Of a stretch of 64,000 nt of DNA, positions 1 to 7,320 are shown piece by piece. A model generated the notes under the pieces. The model was given only the letters and a program-made list of their open reading frames with translations. It searched no databases and was not told the DNA's origin. Position 1 is the first letter of the stretch. The number at the start of each line of letters is the position of its first letter. The translations under genes were made by a program, and so were the position numbers. Origin of the DNA: Clostridium_X cadaveris (GTDB lineage: Bacteria; Bacillota; Clostridia; Clostridiales; Clostridiaceae); assembly GCF_039521325.1 (NCBI RefSeq), contig NZ_BAAACD010000007.1; one strand, written 5' to 3'.

Positions 1-386
1 GTAAAATACATATTACCTAATACATATTGTCCTGGTTTTATAGCAATTGTAGAAAGAATATTTTCTGCTCCACGTCCTTGATGAGTTGGTACAACATGAT
101 TAAACCCAAACAATTCCTTTATAGTTGATTCTAAAAAAAGCCAATTTTTAGAGCCAGCATAGGCTTCATCGCCCATCATTATTCCTGCCCATTGTGCATC
201 CGACATTGCATTAGTTCCACTATCTGTCAATAAATCTATATAGCAATCTTCCGACTTTAAATTAAATGTATTGTATCCAGCTTCTTTTATCGCCCTAATC
301 CTTTCTTCCTTTGAAATCATTTTTACTGGTTCAACACTCTTAATTTTGAATGGTTCTGCAGGGTATCTTGATAAATCCATATCCAT
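1..386 (-). CDS. Tyrosine phenol-lyase / tryptophanase family enzyme, N-terminal part (runs off the window)
   Basis: The first 128 codons of a PLP-dependent beta-eliminating lyase are present; the rest lies beyond base 1. The N-terminus reads YPAEPFKIKSVEPVKMI and is followed by family blocks YIDLLTDSGTNAMSD, MMGDEAYAGS and VPTHQGRGAEN. These match tyrosine phenol-lyase (tyrosine to phenol, pyruvate and ammonia) more closely than the tryptophanases I can recall, but the catalytic lysine and substrate-specificity residues are outside the window, so tryptophanase remains possible. The start at 386 is chosen because GGGAGG lies seven bases upstream; a second ATG two codons later is spaced less well. 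It is monocistronic as far as can be seen. Confidence 0.85.
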   Translation of the reverse strand, partial: MDMDLSRYPAEPFKIKSVEPVKMISKEERIRAIKEAGYNTFNLKSEDCYIDLLTDSGTNAMSDAQWAGIMMGDEAYAGSKNWLFLESTIKELFGFNHVVPTHQGRGAENILSTIAIKPGQYVLGNMYF

Positions 387-431
387 TTTCTTTCCTCCCT
401 CATACTATAAAAATAAATCAAATACCACTTA

Positions 432-451
432 ATGCATCATGCATCATGCAT
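432..451. repeat. Three tandem ATGCAT palindromes spaced 7 bp
   Basis: Three copies of the self-complementary hexamer ATGCAT occur at 432-437, 439-444 and 446-451, each separated by one C. They sit about 46-65 bp upstream of the lyase start codon, where an operator would be expected. Function is inferred only from position. Confidence 0.35.
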
Positions 452-580
452 TTATAAATCCATATTAATCCATTTTATACGTTTCGTCAATAAATGAATC
501 ATATTCTTAGAGAATAATTTTCATACAAAAACATCTCTATTTTAACAAATTTATACAAGTAATTTTTCTACAAATCAACA

Positions 581-611
581 AAAAAGCATTAAGATTTTTC
601 ATCTTAATGCC
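581..611 (-). terminator. Rho-independent terminator after the anti-sigma gene
   Basis: A perfect 10-bp stem (GCATTAAGAT at 587-596 with ATCTTAATGC at 602-611) has a 5-base loop. Read on the minus strand it is followed by six T. It lies just downstream of the anti-sigma gene stop at 638. Confidence 0.8.
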
Positions 612-637
612 TCTAATTTTATTAAAAATCGTTTTGG

Positions 638-1453
638 TTATGAATCTCGTAAACCATCAATTTTCTTATTTAAAAATTGATATAAGAACATTATTCCAAC
701 TAGTATTAATATAAAATCATAAACTTTTATACCATATACATCATATTCATCAAAAATTACTTTACTCTCAGTTTTCGTATCATTTTCGTTTAAGGTATTT
801 ATCCAGTACCAATTTAATATAACATCTTTAGGTAACATTTTTTGTATTTGATTCATAGTATATTCTTTATCAAAAGACAGTGACATCTCTATGAGTTTAG
901 AATCATCTATACTATCAATGTTTCCTAATTCATTTATATAATTTTTGTATTCCATTGATGGATGATAAAATTTCATAACTCTCTTGCCAATCTTATTATA
1001 TTTTCTTTTTTGCTGGATATCTTCTAACGATTTCCCATTGCTATTCCATAAGTAGTCTCCCCTATTACCATAATTATTGTTAATTAAAGGCATGTAAGTA
1101 TACTTTTCTTTATAATCACCATCAATTATAGGTTTATTTCCTACAAATCTATATCTAACATAATCCATCTCTCCAGTCATGACTCCATCATAGTTTTTTA
1201 TATTTCCTACATAAGCATTTGGCATAGCTATATTAAACCAGTTTTCTAATTTTTTTTCTTCTTTCTCACTAATATTAGTTAAAAAGGTGGAATTTAATAT
1301 TAATGCTATAGCATTTAAAATTATAAATACCATTAAGCTTATTATTACATTTCTGATTATTGATAAAGATCTGGCTTTTTTAATAGGATTACCAAAAGTA
1401 GTCTTTTCTTTTGTCTCGAATAATTCTTTTAATTTCTCGTCATCACTTTTCAT
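638..1453 (-). CDS. Anti-sigma factor of the sigma-factor-regulator type (membrane protein)
   Basis: A 271-residue protein with a short cytoplasmic N-terminus (MKSDDEKLKELFETK), a transmembrane helix around residues 30-55 within SIIRNVIISLMVFIILNAI, a long extracytoplasmic domain and a hydrophobic segment near the C-terminus. The layout and the N-terminal block before the helix match the Sigma_reg_N/Sigma_reg_C family of anti-sigma factors that hold ECF sigma factors at the membrane. The start at 1453 is preferred: GGGAGGAG lies just upstream, and longer in-frame sequence overlaps the sigma gene in another frame. It overlaps the preceding sigma remnant by 11 bp, the usual coupled arrangement. 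Its sigma partner is internally deleted, so this is probably an orphan regulator. Confidence 0.75.
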   Translation of the reverse strand: MKSDDEKLKELFETKEKTTFGNPIKKARSLSIIRNVIISLMVFIILNAIALILNSTFLTNISEKEEKKLENWFNIAMPNAYVGNIKNYDGVMTGEMDYVRYRFVGNKPIIDGDYKEKYTYMPLINNNYGNRGDYLWNSNGKSLEDIQQKRKYNKIGKRVMKFYHPSMEYKNYINELGNIDSIDDSKLIEMSLSFDKEYTMNQIQKMLPKDVILNWYWINTLNENDTKTESKVIFDEYDVYGIKVYDFILILVGIMFLYQFLNKKIDGLRDS

Positions 1454-1599
1454 ATTTCTCCTCCCAAACTTTTTTAAATTGTTCCCTAGCTCTGAAAAGA
1501 TAGGTTCTAACTGTATTCTCCTTAATATCCAATAATTCTGATATCTCTTTATAAGACAAACAAAAATCATATTTAAATATCAATAAATTCTTTACTCAT
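1443..1599 (-). pseudogene. ECF sigma-70 factor with a large internal deletion
   Basis: A strong ribosome binding site (GGAGGGAGG) precedes an ATG at 1599 that encodes MSKEFIDI and then stops. One base out of frame, an open stretch encodes LLIFKYDFCLSYKEISELLD, then a helix-turn-helix block ending KENTVRTYLFRAREQFKK. That is ECF sigma region 4.2, reaching its natural stop at 1443 and overlapping the anti-sigma start. ECF sigma factors are usually about 160-180 residues; only about 8 from the start and 50 from the end remain. The simplest reading is an internal deletion with junction near 1575-1585 that removed region 2 and most of the linker. Regions seen directly; deletion inferred. Confidence 0.75.
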
Positions 1600-1708
1600 T
1601 GTAGCCTCCCTCCATAAAGCAAAAGTTAATTGTTTTAATATTGAAGTACTTCTGTTACTATGACGTTTTAACTCCAAATATGTATACATTAATTTTACAC
1701 TAAATAAA

Positions 1709-1744
1709 AAATCTACCAAACAACCTTTATTGAATGGTAGATTT
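1709..1744 (-). terminator. Terminator downstream of the EamA permease
   Basis: AAATCTACCA pairs with TGGTAGATTT across a loop of about 16 bases. On the minus strand the second arm runs into TTTTTTATTT. It lies 50 bp after the permease stop at 1794. Confidence 0.75.
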
Positions 1745-1793
1745 AAATAGCTTATGATAAAATTCTCTACAAGCTAAAATTTACGTATGAGCT

Positions 1794-2852
1794 TTACACC
1801 TCTAACATATGAATATGGTTATGAAAATCCAAATTATCATGATTATGTGTATGATTTTCTGATTCATCTTCATGAGTATGAATGTGGCAGTGTCTATGAA
1901 CATGTTCATGAATGTGTATAAAATTACCATGACTATGCTCATGAGTATGAATATGCTCATGTTCATGATTATGCTGTAAACCAATGCTGTCTTTAACCAT
2001 AATAACTGTACTAACAATCATAATTACTAACGCTATATAAAACTGTATTGTAGGTCTTTCTCCAAGCAATATCATACTAAAAACAACTCCTAAGAAAGGA
2101 GCAACTGAATAATAGGCACTTGTCTTTGCAGCTCCTAACTCCTTTTGAGCCATAATATAAAAATTAATACTAAGTCCATATGCAACAAATCCTAATATAA
2201 AAACTGATATTATCCAATTAAATTCAGGAATATTTTCTCTAAGTATCAATGCTACGATAAAACTTCCTAATCCAGAAAAACAACCTTTTATAATTACAAT
2301 TTCTTCTGAACTCTTATTGCTAATCATTTTCGTACAATTATTCTCAAGTCCCCAACATATACAAGCTCCAAGAATGAATAAAGAACCTTCATTAAATATA
2401 AATGCTCCATTTCCATCAAAACTAAGTATTGTACTTGCTATTGTCACAAGTCCGATAGCAACCCACAATTTTTTAGAAACTACTTCTTTGAAAATAACCA
2501 AAGCAATCAATGAAGTTACTACTATTTCAAAGTTATTTAGTAATGATACATTTGCAGATGTTGTTTTACCAATACCAAACATTAAAAGTATTGGCGCAAT
2601 GATATCTAATATCACCATTGCAACTGTATATGGTAATTCCTTTCTAGTTAACAGCTCTTTCTTCTTTTCTTTTATCATTAAATTATTTATAAAACCATAT
2701 ATCATCATTCCGATACCTGCGCCCAAATAAAGAAATGCTGCTATCATTGTAGCATCTACATGTCTTAATAATAACTTTGATAAAGGTATATTTATGGCAT
2801 ATAATAATGCCGCTAGTATTGCGAATGCTGTTGCAACATTCTTTTTCTTCAT
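1794..2852 (-). CDS. EamA/DMT-superfamily permease with a histidine-rich C-terminal tail
   Basis: The first 290 or so residues form a ten-helix drug/metabolite transporter core with two EamA halves (start LYAINIPLSKLLLRHVDATM; second half from about residue 160). The last 60 residues are a hydrophilic tail with about 22 histidines in HxHxH pattern (HNHEHEHIHTHEHSH, HIHEHVHRHCHIHTH) mixed with Asp and Glu. Such tails are known in ZIP and CDF zinc transporters and in nickel/cobalt permeases but are not part of the usual EamA fold. The transporter call is firm; a metal-binding role for the tail is inference, and the substrate is unknown. The gene is single, with its own terminator. Confidence 0.85.
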   Translation of the reverse strand: MKKKNVATAFAILAALLYAINIPLSKLLLRHVDATMIAAFLYLGAGIGMMIYGFINNLMIKEKKKELLTRKELPYTVAMVILDIIAPILLMFGIGKTTSANVSLLNNFEIVVTSLIALVIFKEVVSKKLWVAIGLVTIASTILSFDGNGAFIFNEGSLFILGACICWGLENNCTKMISNKSSEEIVIIKGCFSGLGSFIVALILRENIPEFNWIISVFILGFVAYGLSINFYIMAQKELGAAKTSAYYSVAPFLGVVFSMILLGERPTIQFYIALVIMIVSTVIMVKDSIGLQHNHEHEHIHTHEHSHGNFIHIHEHVHRHCHIHTHEDESENHTHNHDNLDFHNHIHMLEV

Positions 2853-2963
2853 ATACTCACTCCATTTCTAACTCATCAAAATATTCTAATCTATCTTACT
2901 TATTAAGTTAATTATAGTATCTTTTTCAATATCACACTATTCAATTTTAAAAAAATATTTTTA

Positions 2964-3345
2964 TTAATCATCTTTTGTGTCATTTTCTATGACTTCACTT
3001 AACTTGAACTCAAAGGGATTTTTCCTCACGCAATCATCTTGTATGGCTATATAGAATGACGCTTTTAACAAGCGTCTATAGTTGTTAATGGTATTACAGG
3101 AAAAACCTTTCTCTTTCATGCGTAACGCCCATTCCTTAGCCTCATAGGGTTTGATATTGTCAATGCTCCTATCACCTAACTTGTTCTCTTTTAATAACAG
3201 CATGAGTTGTTTCCTTTGGCGTTGGGTCTGTGGGTGCCAACCTCCAAGCATACACATATTCTGTGCTTCCAAATGCATCCATATATTTGTATAAGTATTT
3301 TCTGTCTGTTCGTTGGCTCTCTCCAGTATGCAGGATAAGTCCTCT
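2964..3345 (-). pseudogene. Tn916/Tn1549-type tyrosine integrase remnant
   Basis: Two pieces of one integrase survive in different frames. The upstream piece (about 3215-3345) reads TGESQRTDRKYLYKYMDAFG and VYAWRLAPTDPTP, the N-terminal arm DNA-binding domain of conjugative-transposon integrases. The downstream piece (2964 to about 3215) reads RSIDNIKPYEAKEWALRMKE, NTINNYRRLLKASFYIAIQD and RKNPFEFKLSEVIEND, the core-binding domain. About 60 residues between them and the whole catalytic domain with the Arg/Tyr residues are missing, so no active recombinase is made. It adjoins the ars operon, suggesting that operon arrived on an integrative element that has since decayed. Confidence 0.8.
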
Positions 3346-3468
3346 TGTAAGAAGATACAGCAAACAAAAATCCCGATCAAGATTGCAAGCACCACCAATG
3401 GTGGCAAAACTCTCGGCAGGGCTTTTTCTTTTCTGTAATGGGTAATCAAGAGAAAGAAATAGAAATAT

Positions 3469-3543
3469 ATCAAAATATTTTGATATGATATATTGACAAA
3501 TTCATTTGTTAGATTTATGATATATATATCAAAATATTTTGAT
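3469..3543 (+). promoter_or_regulatory. arsR promoter bracketed by two perfect 16-bp operator palindromes
   Basis: ATCAAAATATTTTGAT occurs at 3469-3484 and again, identically, at 3528-3543. Between them lies a near-consensus housekeeping promoter, TTGACA (3493-3498) and TATGAT (3516-3521) with 17-bp spacing. ArsR/SmtB repressors bind ATCAA-type palindromes overlapping their own promoter, so these are very probably the operators for the arsR product just downstream. The second copy lies between -10 and the ribosome binding site. Confidence 0.85.
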
Positions 3544-3559
3544 GTGAGGAGCGATGATA

Positions 3560-3865
3560 ATGACTGATTTTTCAAAAGACTCTAAAATTTTTAAGGCTCT
3601 TTGTGATACAAAAAGGCTAACTATTTTAGATTACTTGAAAAGTGGCGAAAAATGTGCGTGTGTTCTAATTGAAAATATGAACATAGGACAATCGGCTTTA
3701 TCTTATCACATGAAGATACTTTGCGACTCTGGTATTGTTACCGCAAGACAAGACGGTAAATGGACGCATTACAGTCTTAGCAAAAGCGGAAGTGAATATG
3801 CGTCAAAAAGATTGTTAGAATTAACAACACCAAATATCGAAAATCAATCAAGTTGTTGCAAATAA
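3560..3865 (+). CDS. arsR: ArsR/SmtB-family metalloregulatory repressor
   Basis: A 101-residue winged-helix repressor. The recognition-helix region reads SALSYHMKILCDSGIV, a standard ArsR motif, and it is preceded by the Cys pair in EKCACVLIEN, the position where arsenic-sensing ArsR proteins carry CVC-type ligands. A further Cys pair sits at the C-terminus (SSCCK). The ATG at 3560 is chosen because GAGGAG lies eight bases upstream; an ATG two codons earlier is too close to it. It heads an operon with a permease and a thioredoxin-like protein, and is flanked by palindromes it likely binds. Arsenic(III) or an organoarsenical is the likely inducer, inferred from the permease. Confidence 0.9.
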   Translation: MTDFSKDSKIFKALCDTKRLTILDYLKSGEKCACVLIENMNIGQSALSYHMKILCDSGIVTARQDGKWTHYSLSKSGSEYASKRLLELTTPNIENQSSCCK

Positions 3866-3900
3866 AGGTCATCGAAAGGTGGCTTTTATAAAACTTTTTC

Positions 3901-3920
3901 ATATCAAAAAAAGTTGATAT
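3901..3920 (+). promoter_or_regulatory. Third, weaker ArsR-like operator between arsR and the permease
   Basis: ATATCAA and TTGATAT form an inverted repeat with a 6-base spacer, sharing the ATCAA/TTGAT half-sites of the two palindromes upstream of arsR. It lies in the 82-bp gap before the permease and could give extra control or simply be a leader hairpin. Confidence 0.45.
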
Positions 3921-3947
3921 GTTGTATAAAGGAGGGGTTTTTGGGAA

Positions 3948-4955
3948 ATGTTCAATTCAATATGGTTATTTTTTCAAGACCAAATATTAGGCATGAAATG
4001 GTTGAATAGTTTAATTGGTAATGGACTATCACTACTAGGGTTTGACATTAACGGTCGTTTAGGTGGAAGTGTTCAATTCTTTCTATACGATGTAATCAAA
4101 ATCACAATTTTATTGTGTTTACTGATTTTCTTTATTTCGTATATTCAAAGTTATTTCCCACCAGAACGAAGTAAGAAAATTTTAGGACGTTTTCATGGTA
4201 TCGGAGCAAATATCATATCTGCATTGTTGGGAACAGTTACGCCATTTTGCTCATGTTCTTCTATCCCTTTATTTATAGGGTTTACAAGTGCAGGATTACC
4301 ACTTGGAGTAACTTTTTCTTTTTTGATTTCTTCCCCTATGGTTGATTTAGGAAGTCTTGTATTGCTAATGAGTATTTTCGGTGCTAAAGTTGCTTTTACT
4401 TATGTAATTGTAGGTCTGATAATCGCTGTTATTGGTGGTACTTTAATTGAAAAACTACACATGGAAAAATATGTGGAAGATTTCGTCAAAAATGCAAGTA
4501 ACGTTGATATTAGTTCTCCTACCTTAACTAAAAAGGATAGGCTTCAATATGCGAAAGAGCAGGTTATGGGAACATTCAAAAAAGTATTTCCATACATTAT
4601 GATCGGTGTAGGTATCGGAGCAATTATCCATAACTGGATACCTGAAACATGGATTGAAAGTATTTTAGGAAGCAGCAATCCGTTCGGTGTTATTTTAGCC
4701 ACACTTGTCGGAGTTCCTATGTACGCTGATATTTTCGGAACAATTCCAGTTGCAGAGGCTTTGCTTGCAAAGGGGGCACAATTAGGTACAATCTTATCAT
4801 TTATGATGGCAGTAACAACATTGAGTTTACCGTCTTTAATCATGCTAAAAAAGGCCGTAAAGACAAAACTATTAACTTTATTTATTGCTATTTGTACATT
4901 TGGCATTATCCTTGTAGGTTATCTCTTTAATATTTTTAGTACACTATTTATTTAA
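3948..4955 (+). CDS. ArsP-like permease (PF03773 family)
   Basis: A 335-residue integral membrane protein with about eight helices. It carries the family signature GTVTPFCSCSSIPLFIGF (residues about 95-112) with its Cys pair, and the paired block GVPMYADIFGTIPVAEAL in the second half. PF03773 includes ArsP, which exports trivalent organoarsenicals such as methylarsenite, and related members linked to other metals. The position between an ArsR repressor and a thioredoxin-like protein is the common arrangement in clostridia and supports an arsenical efflux role. A strong GGAGGGG site lies upstream. Exact substrate unproven. Confidence 0.88.
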   Translation: MFNSIWLFFQDQILGMKWLNSLIGNGLSLLGFDINGRLGGSVQFFLYDVIKITILLCLLIFFISYIQSYFPPERSKKILGRFHGIGANIISALLGTVTPFCSCSSIPLFIGFTSAGLPLGVTFSFLISSPMVDLGSLVLLMSIFGAKVAFTYVIVGLIIAVIGGTLIEKLHMEKYVEDFVKNASNVDISSPTLTKKDRLQYAKEQVMGTFKKVFPYIMIGVGIGAIIHNWIPETWIESILGSSNPFGVILATLVGVPMYADIFGTIPVAEALLAKGAQLGTILSFMMAVTTLSLPSLIMLKKAVKTKLLTLFIAICTFGIILVGYLFNIFSTLFI

Positions 4956-4971
4956 AAGGAGCGAATAAGAA

Positions 4972-5307
4972 ATGAAATTATTTGGAAAGAAAAAAGAAAC
5001 AAAATCATGTTGCTGTAGTGGAAATTGCACATCTGAAACTATGCAAAATGCAGAAAGTAAGAAACAAGAGCAAGGCATTAAAATACTTGGTTCGGGTTGT
5101 GCAAAATGTATGGAATTAGAAAAATCAACTAGAACAGCATTATCTGAACTTCAGTTAAACTATGAGATTGAACACATTAAAGACTTTGCAGAAATTGCCA
5201 GCTATGGAGTAATGTCTACACCAGCATTAGTTGTTGACGGCGAAGTTATATCGTATGGAAAAGTATTGACAGTAGAAGAAGTTAAAGCACTATTGACTAA
5301 AAAATAA
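4972..5307 (+). CDS. Thioredoxin-like redox/metal-binding protein (thioredoxin_3 type)
   Basis: A 111-residue protein. The C-terminal 75 residues are a small thioredoxin fold with the redox motif GSGCAKCMELE and the cis-proline loop MSTPALVVDGE. The N-terminal 30 residues hold a Cys cluster (SCCCSGNC) likely to bind soft metals. It follows the permease by 16 bp in the same operon. In this gene set it probably passes electrons or thiol-bound arsenical to the permease, which is inference; the fold is clear. Confidence 0.88.
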   Translation: MKLFGKKKETKSCCCSGNCTSETMQNAESKKQEQGIKILGSGCAKCMELEKSTRTALSELQLNYEIEHIKDFAEIASYGVMSTPALVVDGEVISYGKVLTVEEVKALLTKK

Positions 5308-5426
5308 AAATATCATAAAGACCATGAAAATAGGTGTAAATATTCTTGTTATAAACCGTTTTAAGCATACCATTACACAGAAAAATATGGCTTTTATCAA
5401 CATCTGAATATAAGAAAATTTTAAAG

Positions 5427-5462
5427 GCTCGTGCATACTATATGTTTTGTGCGGGCTTTTTT
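5427..5462 (+). terminator. Terminator of the ars operon
   Basis: GCTCGTGCA (5427-5435) pairs, with G-T pairs, to TGTGCGGGC (5448-5456), followed by six T. It lies 120 bp after the thioredoxin stop; the bases in between hold no gene. Confidence 0.7.
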
Positions 5463-5480
5463 CTTGCTCTCTTTTTTACA

Positions 5481-5589
5481 TTACCTAAAGGTATATGCGG
5501 TATTTCCGTTTATATATTTCAGTATTTGCGGAAAGGGGAGGATTAACCCAATGAGAAAAAAGTATTTTTCTATACTTCAAAATGCTTGA
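5481..5589 (+). promoter_or_regulatory. Leader-like segment with a strong ribosome binding site and a 12-codon ORF
   Basis: TTTCCG and CGGAAA form a short hairpin stem just before GGGGAGG (about 5534-5540), which precedes an ATG at 5551 encoding MRKKYFSILQNA and a stop. The body of any following gene is absent. This looks either like a ribosome-attenuation leader or the 5' stub of a gene lost from the mobile island. Bases 5590-5690 hold nothing recognisable. Confidence 0.35.
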
Positions 5590-5706
5590 AAGTGTAGTGT
5601 TTGTGCATATAATCGTAAATTAGATATAAAACTTGTTAATAAATACTCATATATTTGTAAATAAATCATATTTATTAATATACTAAATTTGTAGGTGGGT
5701 GTAAGA

Positions 5707-5940
5707 ATGATATCGTTAGACAATTTATCATCAGAAGACTTAGTTATATTAACAAATATGTTAGCACTTTCTTTTTCAAAGGATAGAACTCCTGATGAAA
5801 TAAATGTACTAGGTAATTTCATTGTTGGTGTAGGTTGTATAATGCTTACAATTGCATCTCAAGAACAATATCTTTCATCTAAAAAACAAAGTTCTACTTC
5901 TTCAAATGAAGATTCTGATGATGACCCTATTATAGAGTAA
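5707..5940 (+). CDS. Small hypothetical protein, acidic tail
   Basis: A 77-residue protein starting MISLDNLSSEDLVILTNMLA; the start at 5707 follows AGGTGGG by a suitable gap, and an upstream in-frame GTG overlaps that site. It has an amphipathic N-terminal half, a central hydrophobic segment (FIVGVGCIMLTIA, about residues 43-55) that could be a single membrane-associated helix, and a Ser/Asp/Glu-rich tail ending DSDDDPIIE. I do not recognise the family. A good hairpin terminator follows at about 6024, supporting a real transcription unit. Confidence 0.6.
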   Translation: MISLDNLSSEDLVILTNMLALSFSKDRTPDEINVLGNFIVGVGCIMLTIASQEQYLSSKKQSSTSSNEDSDDDPIIE

Positions 5941-6023
5941 TAATTTTACTAATCATTTATATAACCTTCTAACTTTCATTCTTACTACATTTTAATTCTC
6001 AATATATTATGATTGCAACATAA

Positions 6024-6064
6024 AAAATACTGTGTATTCATTTGTGAATAATACAGTATTTTTA
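6024..6064 (+). terminator. Terminator after the small hypothetical gene
   Basis: ATACTGT and ACAGTAT plus inner ATTC/GAAT pair into a hairpin flanked by A-run and TTTTT. A very similar but covarying hairpin lies at 6714-6750, on the other side of the intron remnant. Confidence 0.65.
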
Positions 6065-6141
6065 GTTTTCTTCTCTCTATTTATTCAATAAGCTAGTCAA
6101 CAGTCGAGTAGACTTACACCTCACAATGTAAGCCACTCACA

Positions 6142-6175
6142 GAATCCGTACGTGCGACTTTCCCGCATACGACTC
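6142..6175 (-). ncRNA. Group II intron domain V
   Basis: The minus strand reads GAGTCGTATGCGGGAAAGTC followed by GCACGTACGGATTC, a close match to the classic domain V with its GAAA-type tetraloop context and internal bulge. This is the catalytic core helix of the ribozyme and the most conserved part of the element. Confidence 0.8.
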
Positions 6176-6204
6176 CTCATAATAACATTCACAATTAAAA
6201 CAGC

Positions 6205-6740
6205 TTAAAATATATCTTTGGCTTTGCTAAAGGATAATATTTTAGCATTTCTATATCCATCCCAGCTGTAACTTTTCTTGTCGCTTCGCCTATTCAATGT
6301 CTTACATAGAAATTGCTGTACCCTATGCAAAAAGTTTGCTATCATCTTGCCATTAAAAGATATACCATAGTACCTATAATGCCCAACCAACTTAAGATTT
6401 AATGCCTTTATCATTTCTCTAACTAGCATAGTTCTATTATCATACAGCCACTTTTTAGTATCTTTCGGCTTTTGTCTAAATTTCTTTCTGCTTGTTTGTA
6501 ACATTACACATGGATACCCTCTGCGACTTTTCCCACAGTAAAATGTAAATCCTAAGAAATCGAATGTCTCTGGTTTTCCTTCTCACCTTGCTTTCCTATT
6601 GCTTTCTGCAAACTTACCAAATTTCAACAATCTACTTTTATTATCTTCAAGTTCTAGGTTGAATTTCGCCATTCTTTCCTTAAGTTGTTCATAATATCTT
6701 TCTGCTTCCCATAAATACCGCATATTCTTTTGAATAGTAC
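6205..6740 (-). pseudogene. Group II intron maturase/reverse transcriptase, C-terminal fragment
   Basis: The readable frame starts near 6740 with RYLWEAERYYEQLKERMAKF, continues FGKFAESNRKAR, hits an in-frame TGA where Gly is expected, and resumes EGKPETFDFLGFTFYCGKSR and SRKKFRQKPKDTKKWLYDNR to its natural end. These are the thumb and GIIM maturase domains; the RT palm with YADD is missing. Truncation plus a nonsense codon mark it as dead. Confidence 0.8.
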
Positions 6741-6750
6741 GGTATTTTTT
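6714..6750 (+). terminator. Hairpin similar to the one at 6024-6064
   Basis: AATACCG...ATTC pairs with GAAT...CGGTATT, followed by TTTT on the plus strand. It matches the architecture of the hairpin on the opposite side of the intron remnant, with compensating base changes. It overlaps the truncated edge of the maturase frame. Confidence 0.5.
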
Positions 6751-6808
6751 ATATCATTATTTTTTAGTTTAAGTTATGCTCATTTTCATTTATCTAACTG
6801 TTATGCTA

Positions 6809-7320
6809 TTAGTTAAATGAAGAAGGACTCTGATATTTATTAGAGCTTATACTCCATCCATTTTTATATTTTATAGTCATATATAATGTTTCATTTCCGT
6901 TTGAAACTTGAGCATAGCAAATATTATCATCAAACTTATCTGTTATATTAATTTTTTGATTAAAATAATAAATCCAAACAGAGCCATCCTATTCATATCT
7001 TACTTCTGGGTCATCAAGGTGATCCATTAGTTCATCTTCTGTTATAGGTCTTTCGCTTCCATTAAGATTTGAAGCAACTCCACCGCCACTTTCTTGAATG
7101 ACATTTCCTTTGTTGTCGTAGTATTCCATATCATAGCTTCCGTCAGAATTAAAATCAATGGATACTTCAGTTTTGTCTCCATGTATCCAAAGCTGAACTA
7201 TACGTTGAATTCCGCCTAAATCAGCAGCATATGCAACAGTTGATCCTCCCACTAAAAGTACACAGGTAGCAACAGCTGCAACCATTTGATTTATTTTTGC
7301 TTTCTACTTATTTTTTTCAT
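6809..7320 (-). pseudogene. Exported protein of an ECF sigma operon, broken by a frameshift and an amber codon
   Basis: The ATG at 7320 begins MKKISRKQK and then shifts frame at a short A-run; restoring one A rejoins INQMVAAVATCVLLVGGSTV, a signal or anchor segment ending AYA. The mature part reads ADLGGIQRIVQLWIHGDKTE and DFNSDGSYDMEYYDNKGN. A TAG at 6989 interrupts at EVRYE, but the same frame continues 59 codons (DGSVWIYYFNQKINITDKFD to SPSSFN) to a TAA at 6809. Proteins of this type are encoded beside ECF sigma genes in clostridia and may act as regulators. Two independent lesions suggest decay, not programmed events. Confidence 0.7.

Larger units (their letters stand above)
6090..6745 (-). 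mobile_element. Group II intron remnant (5'-truncated)
   Basis: On the minus strand this stretch carries the end of an intron-encoded maturase followed, after its stop, by an intron domain V and a domain VI-like hairpin (GTGGCTTACA / TGTGAGGTGTAAG). That order is diagnostic of a bacterial group II intron 3' half. The reverse transcriptase domain and the 5' ribozyme domains are absent, so it cannot splice or move. The exact 3' end, about 6090-6100, cannot be set without the exon junction. Confidence 0.8.

Noticed and set aside
6989..6991. TAG readthrough or pyrrolysine at the in-frame amber codon
   Set aside because: The same gene also has a frameshift and its operon partner is broken, so ordinary decay explains it.
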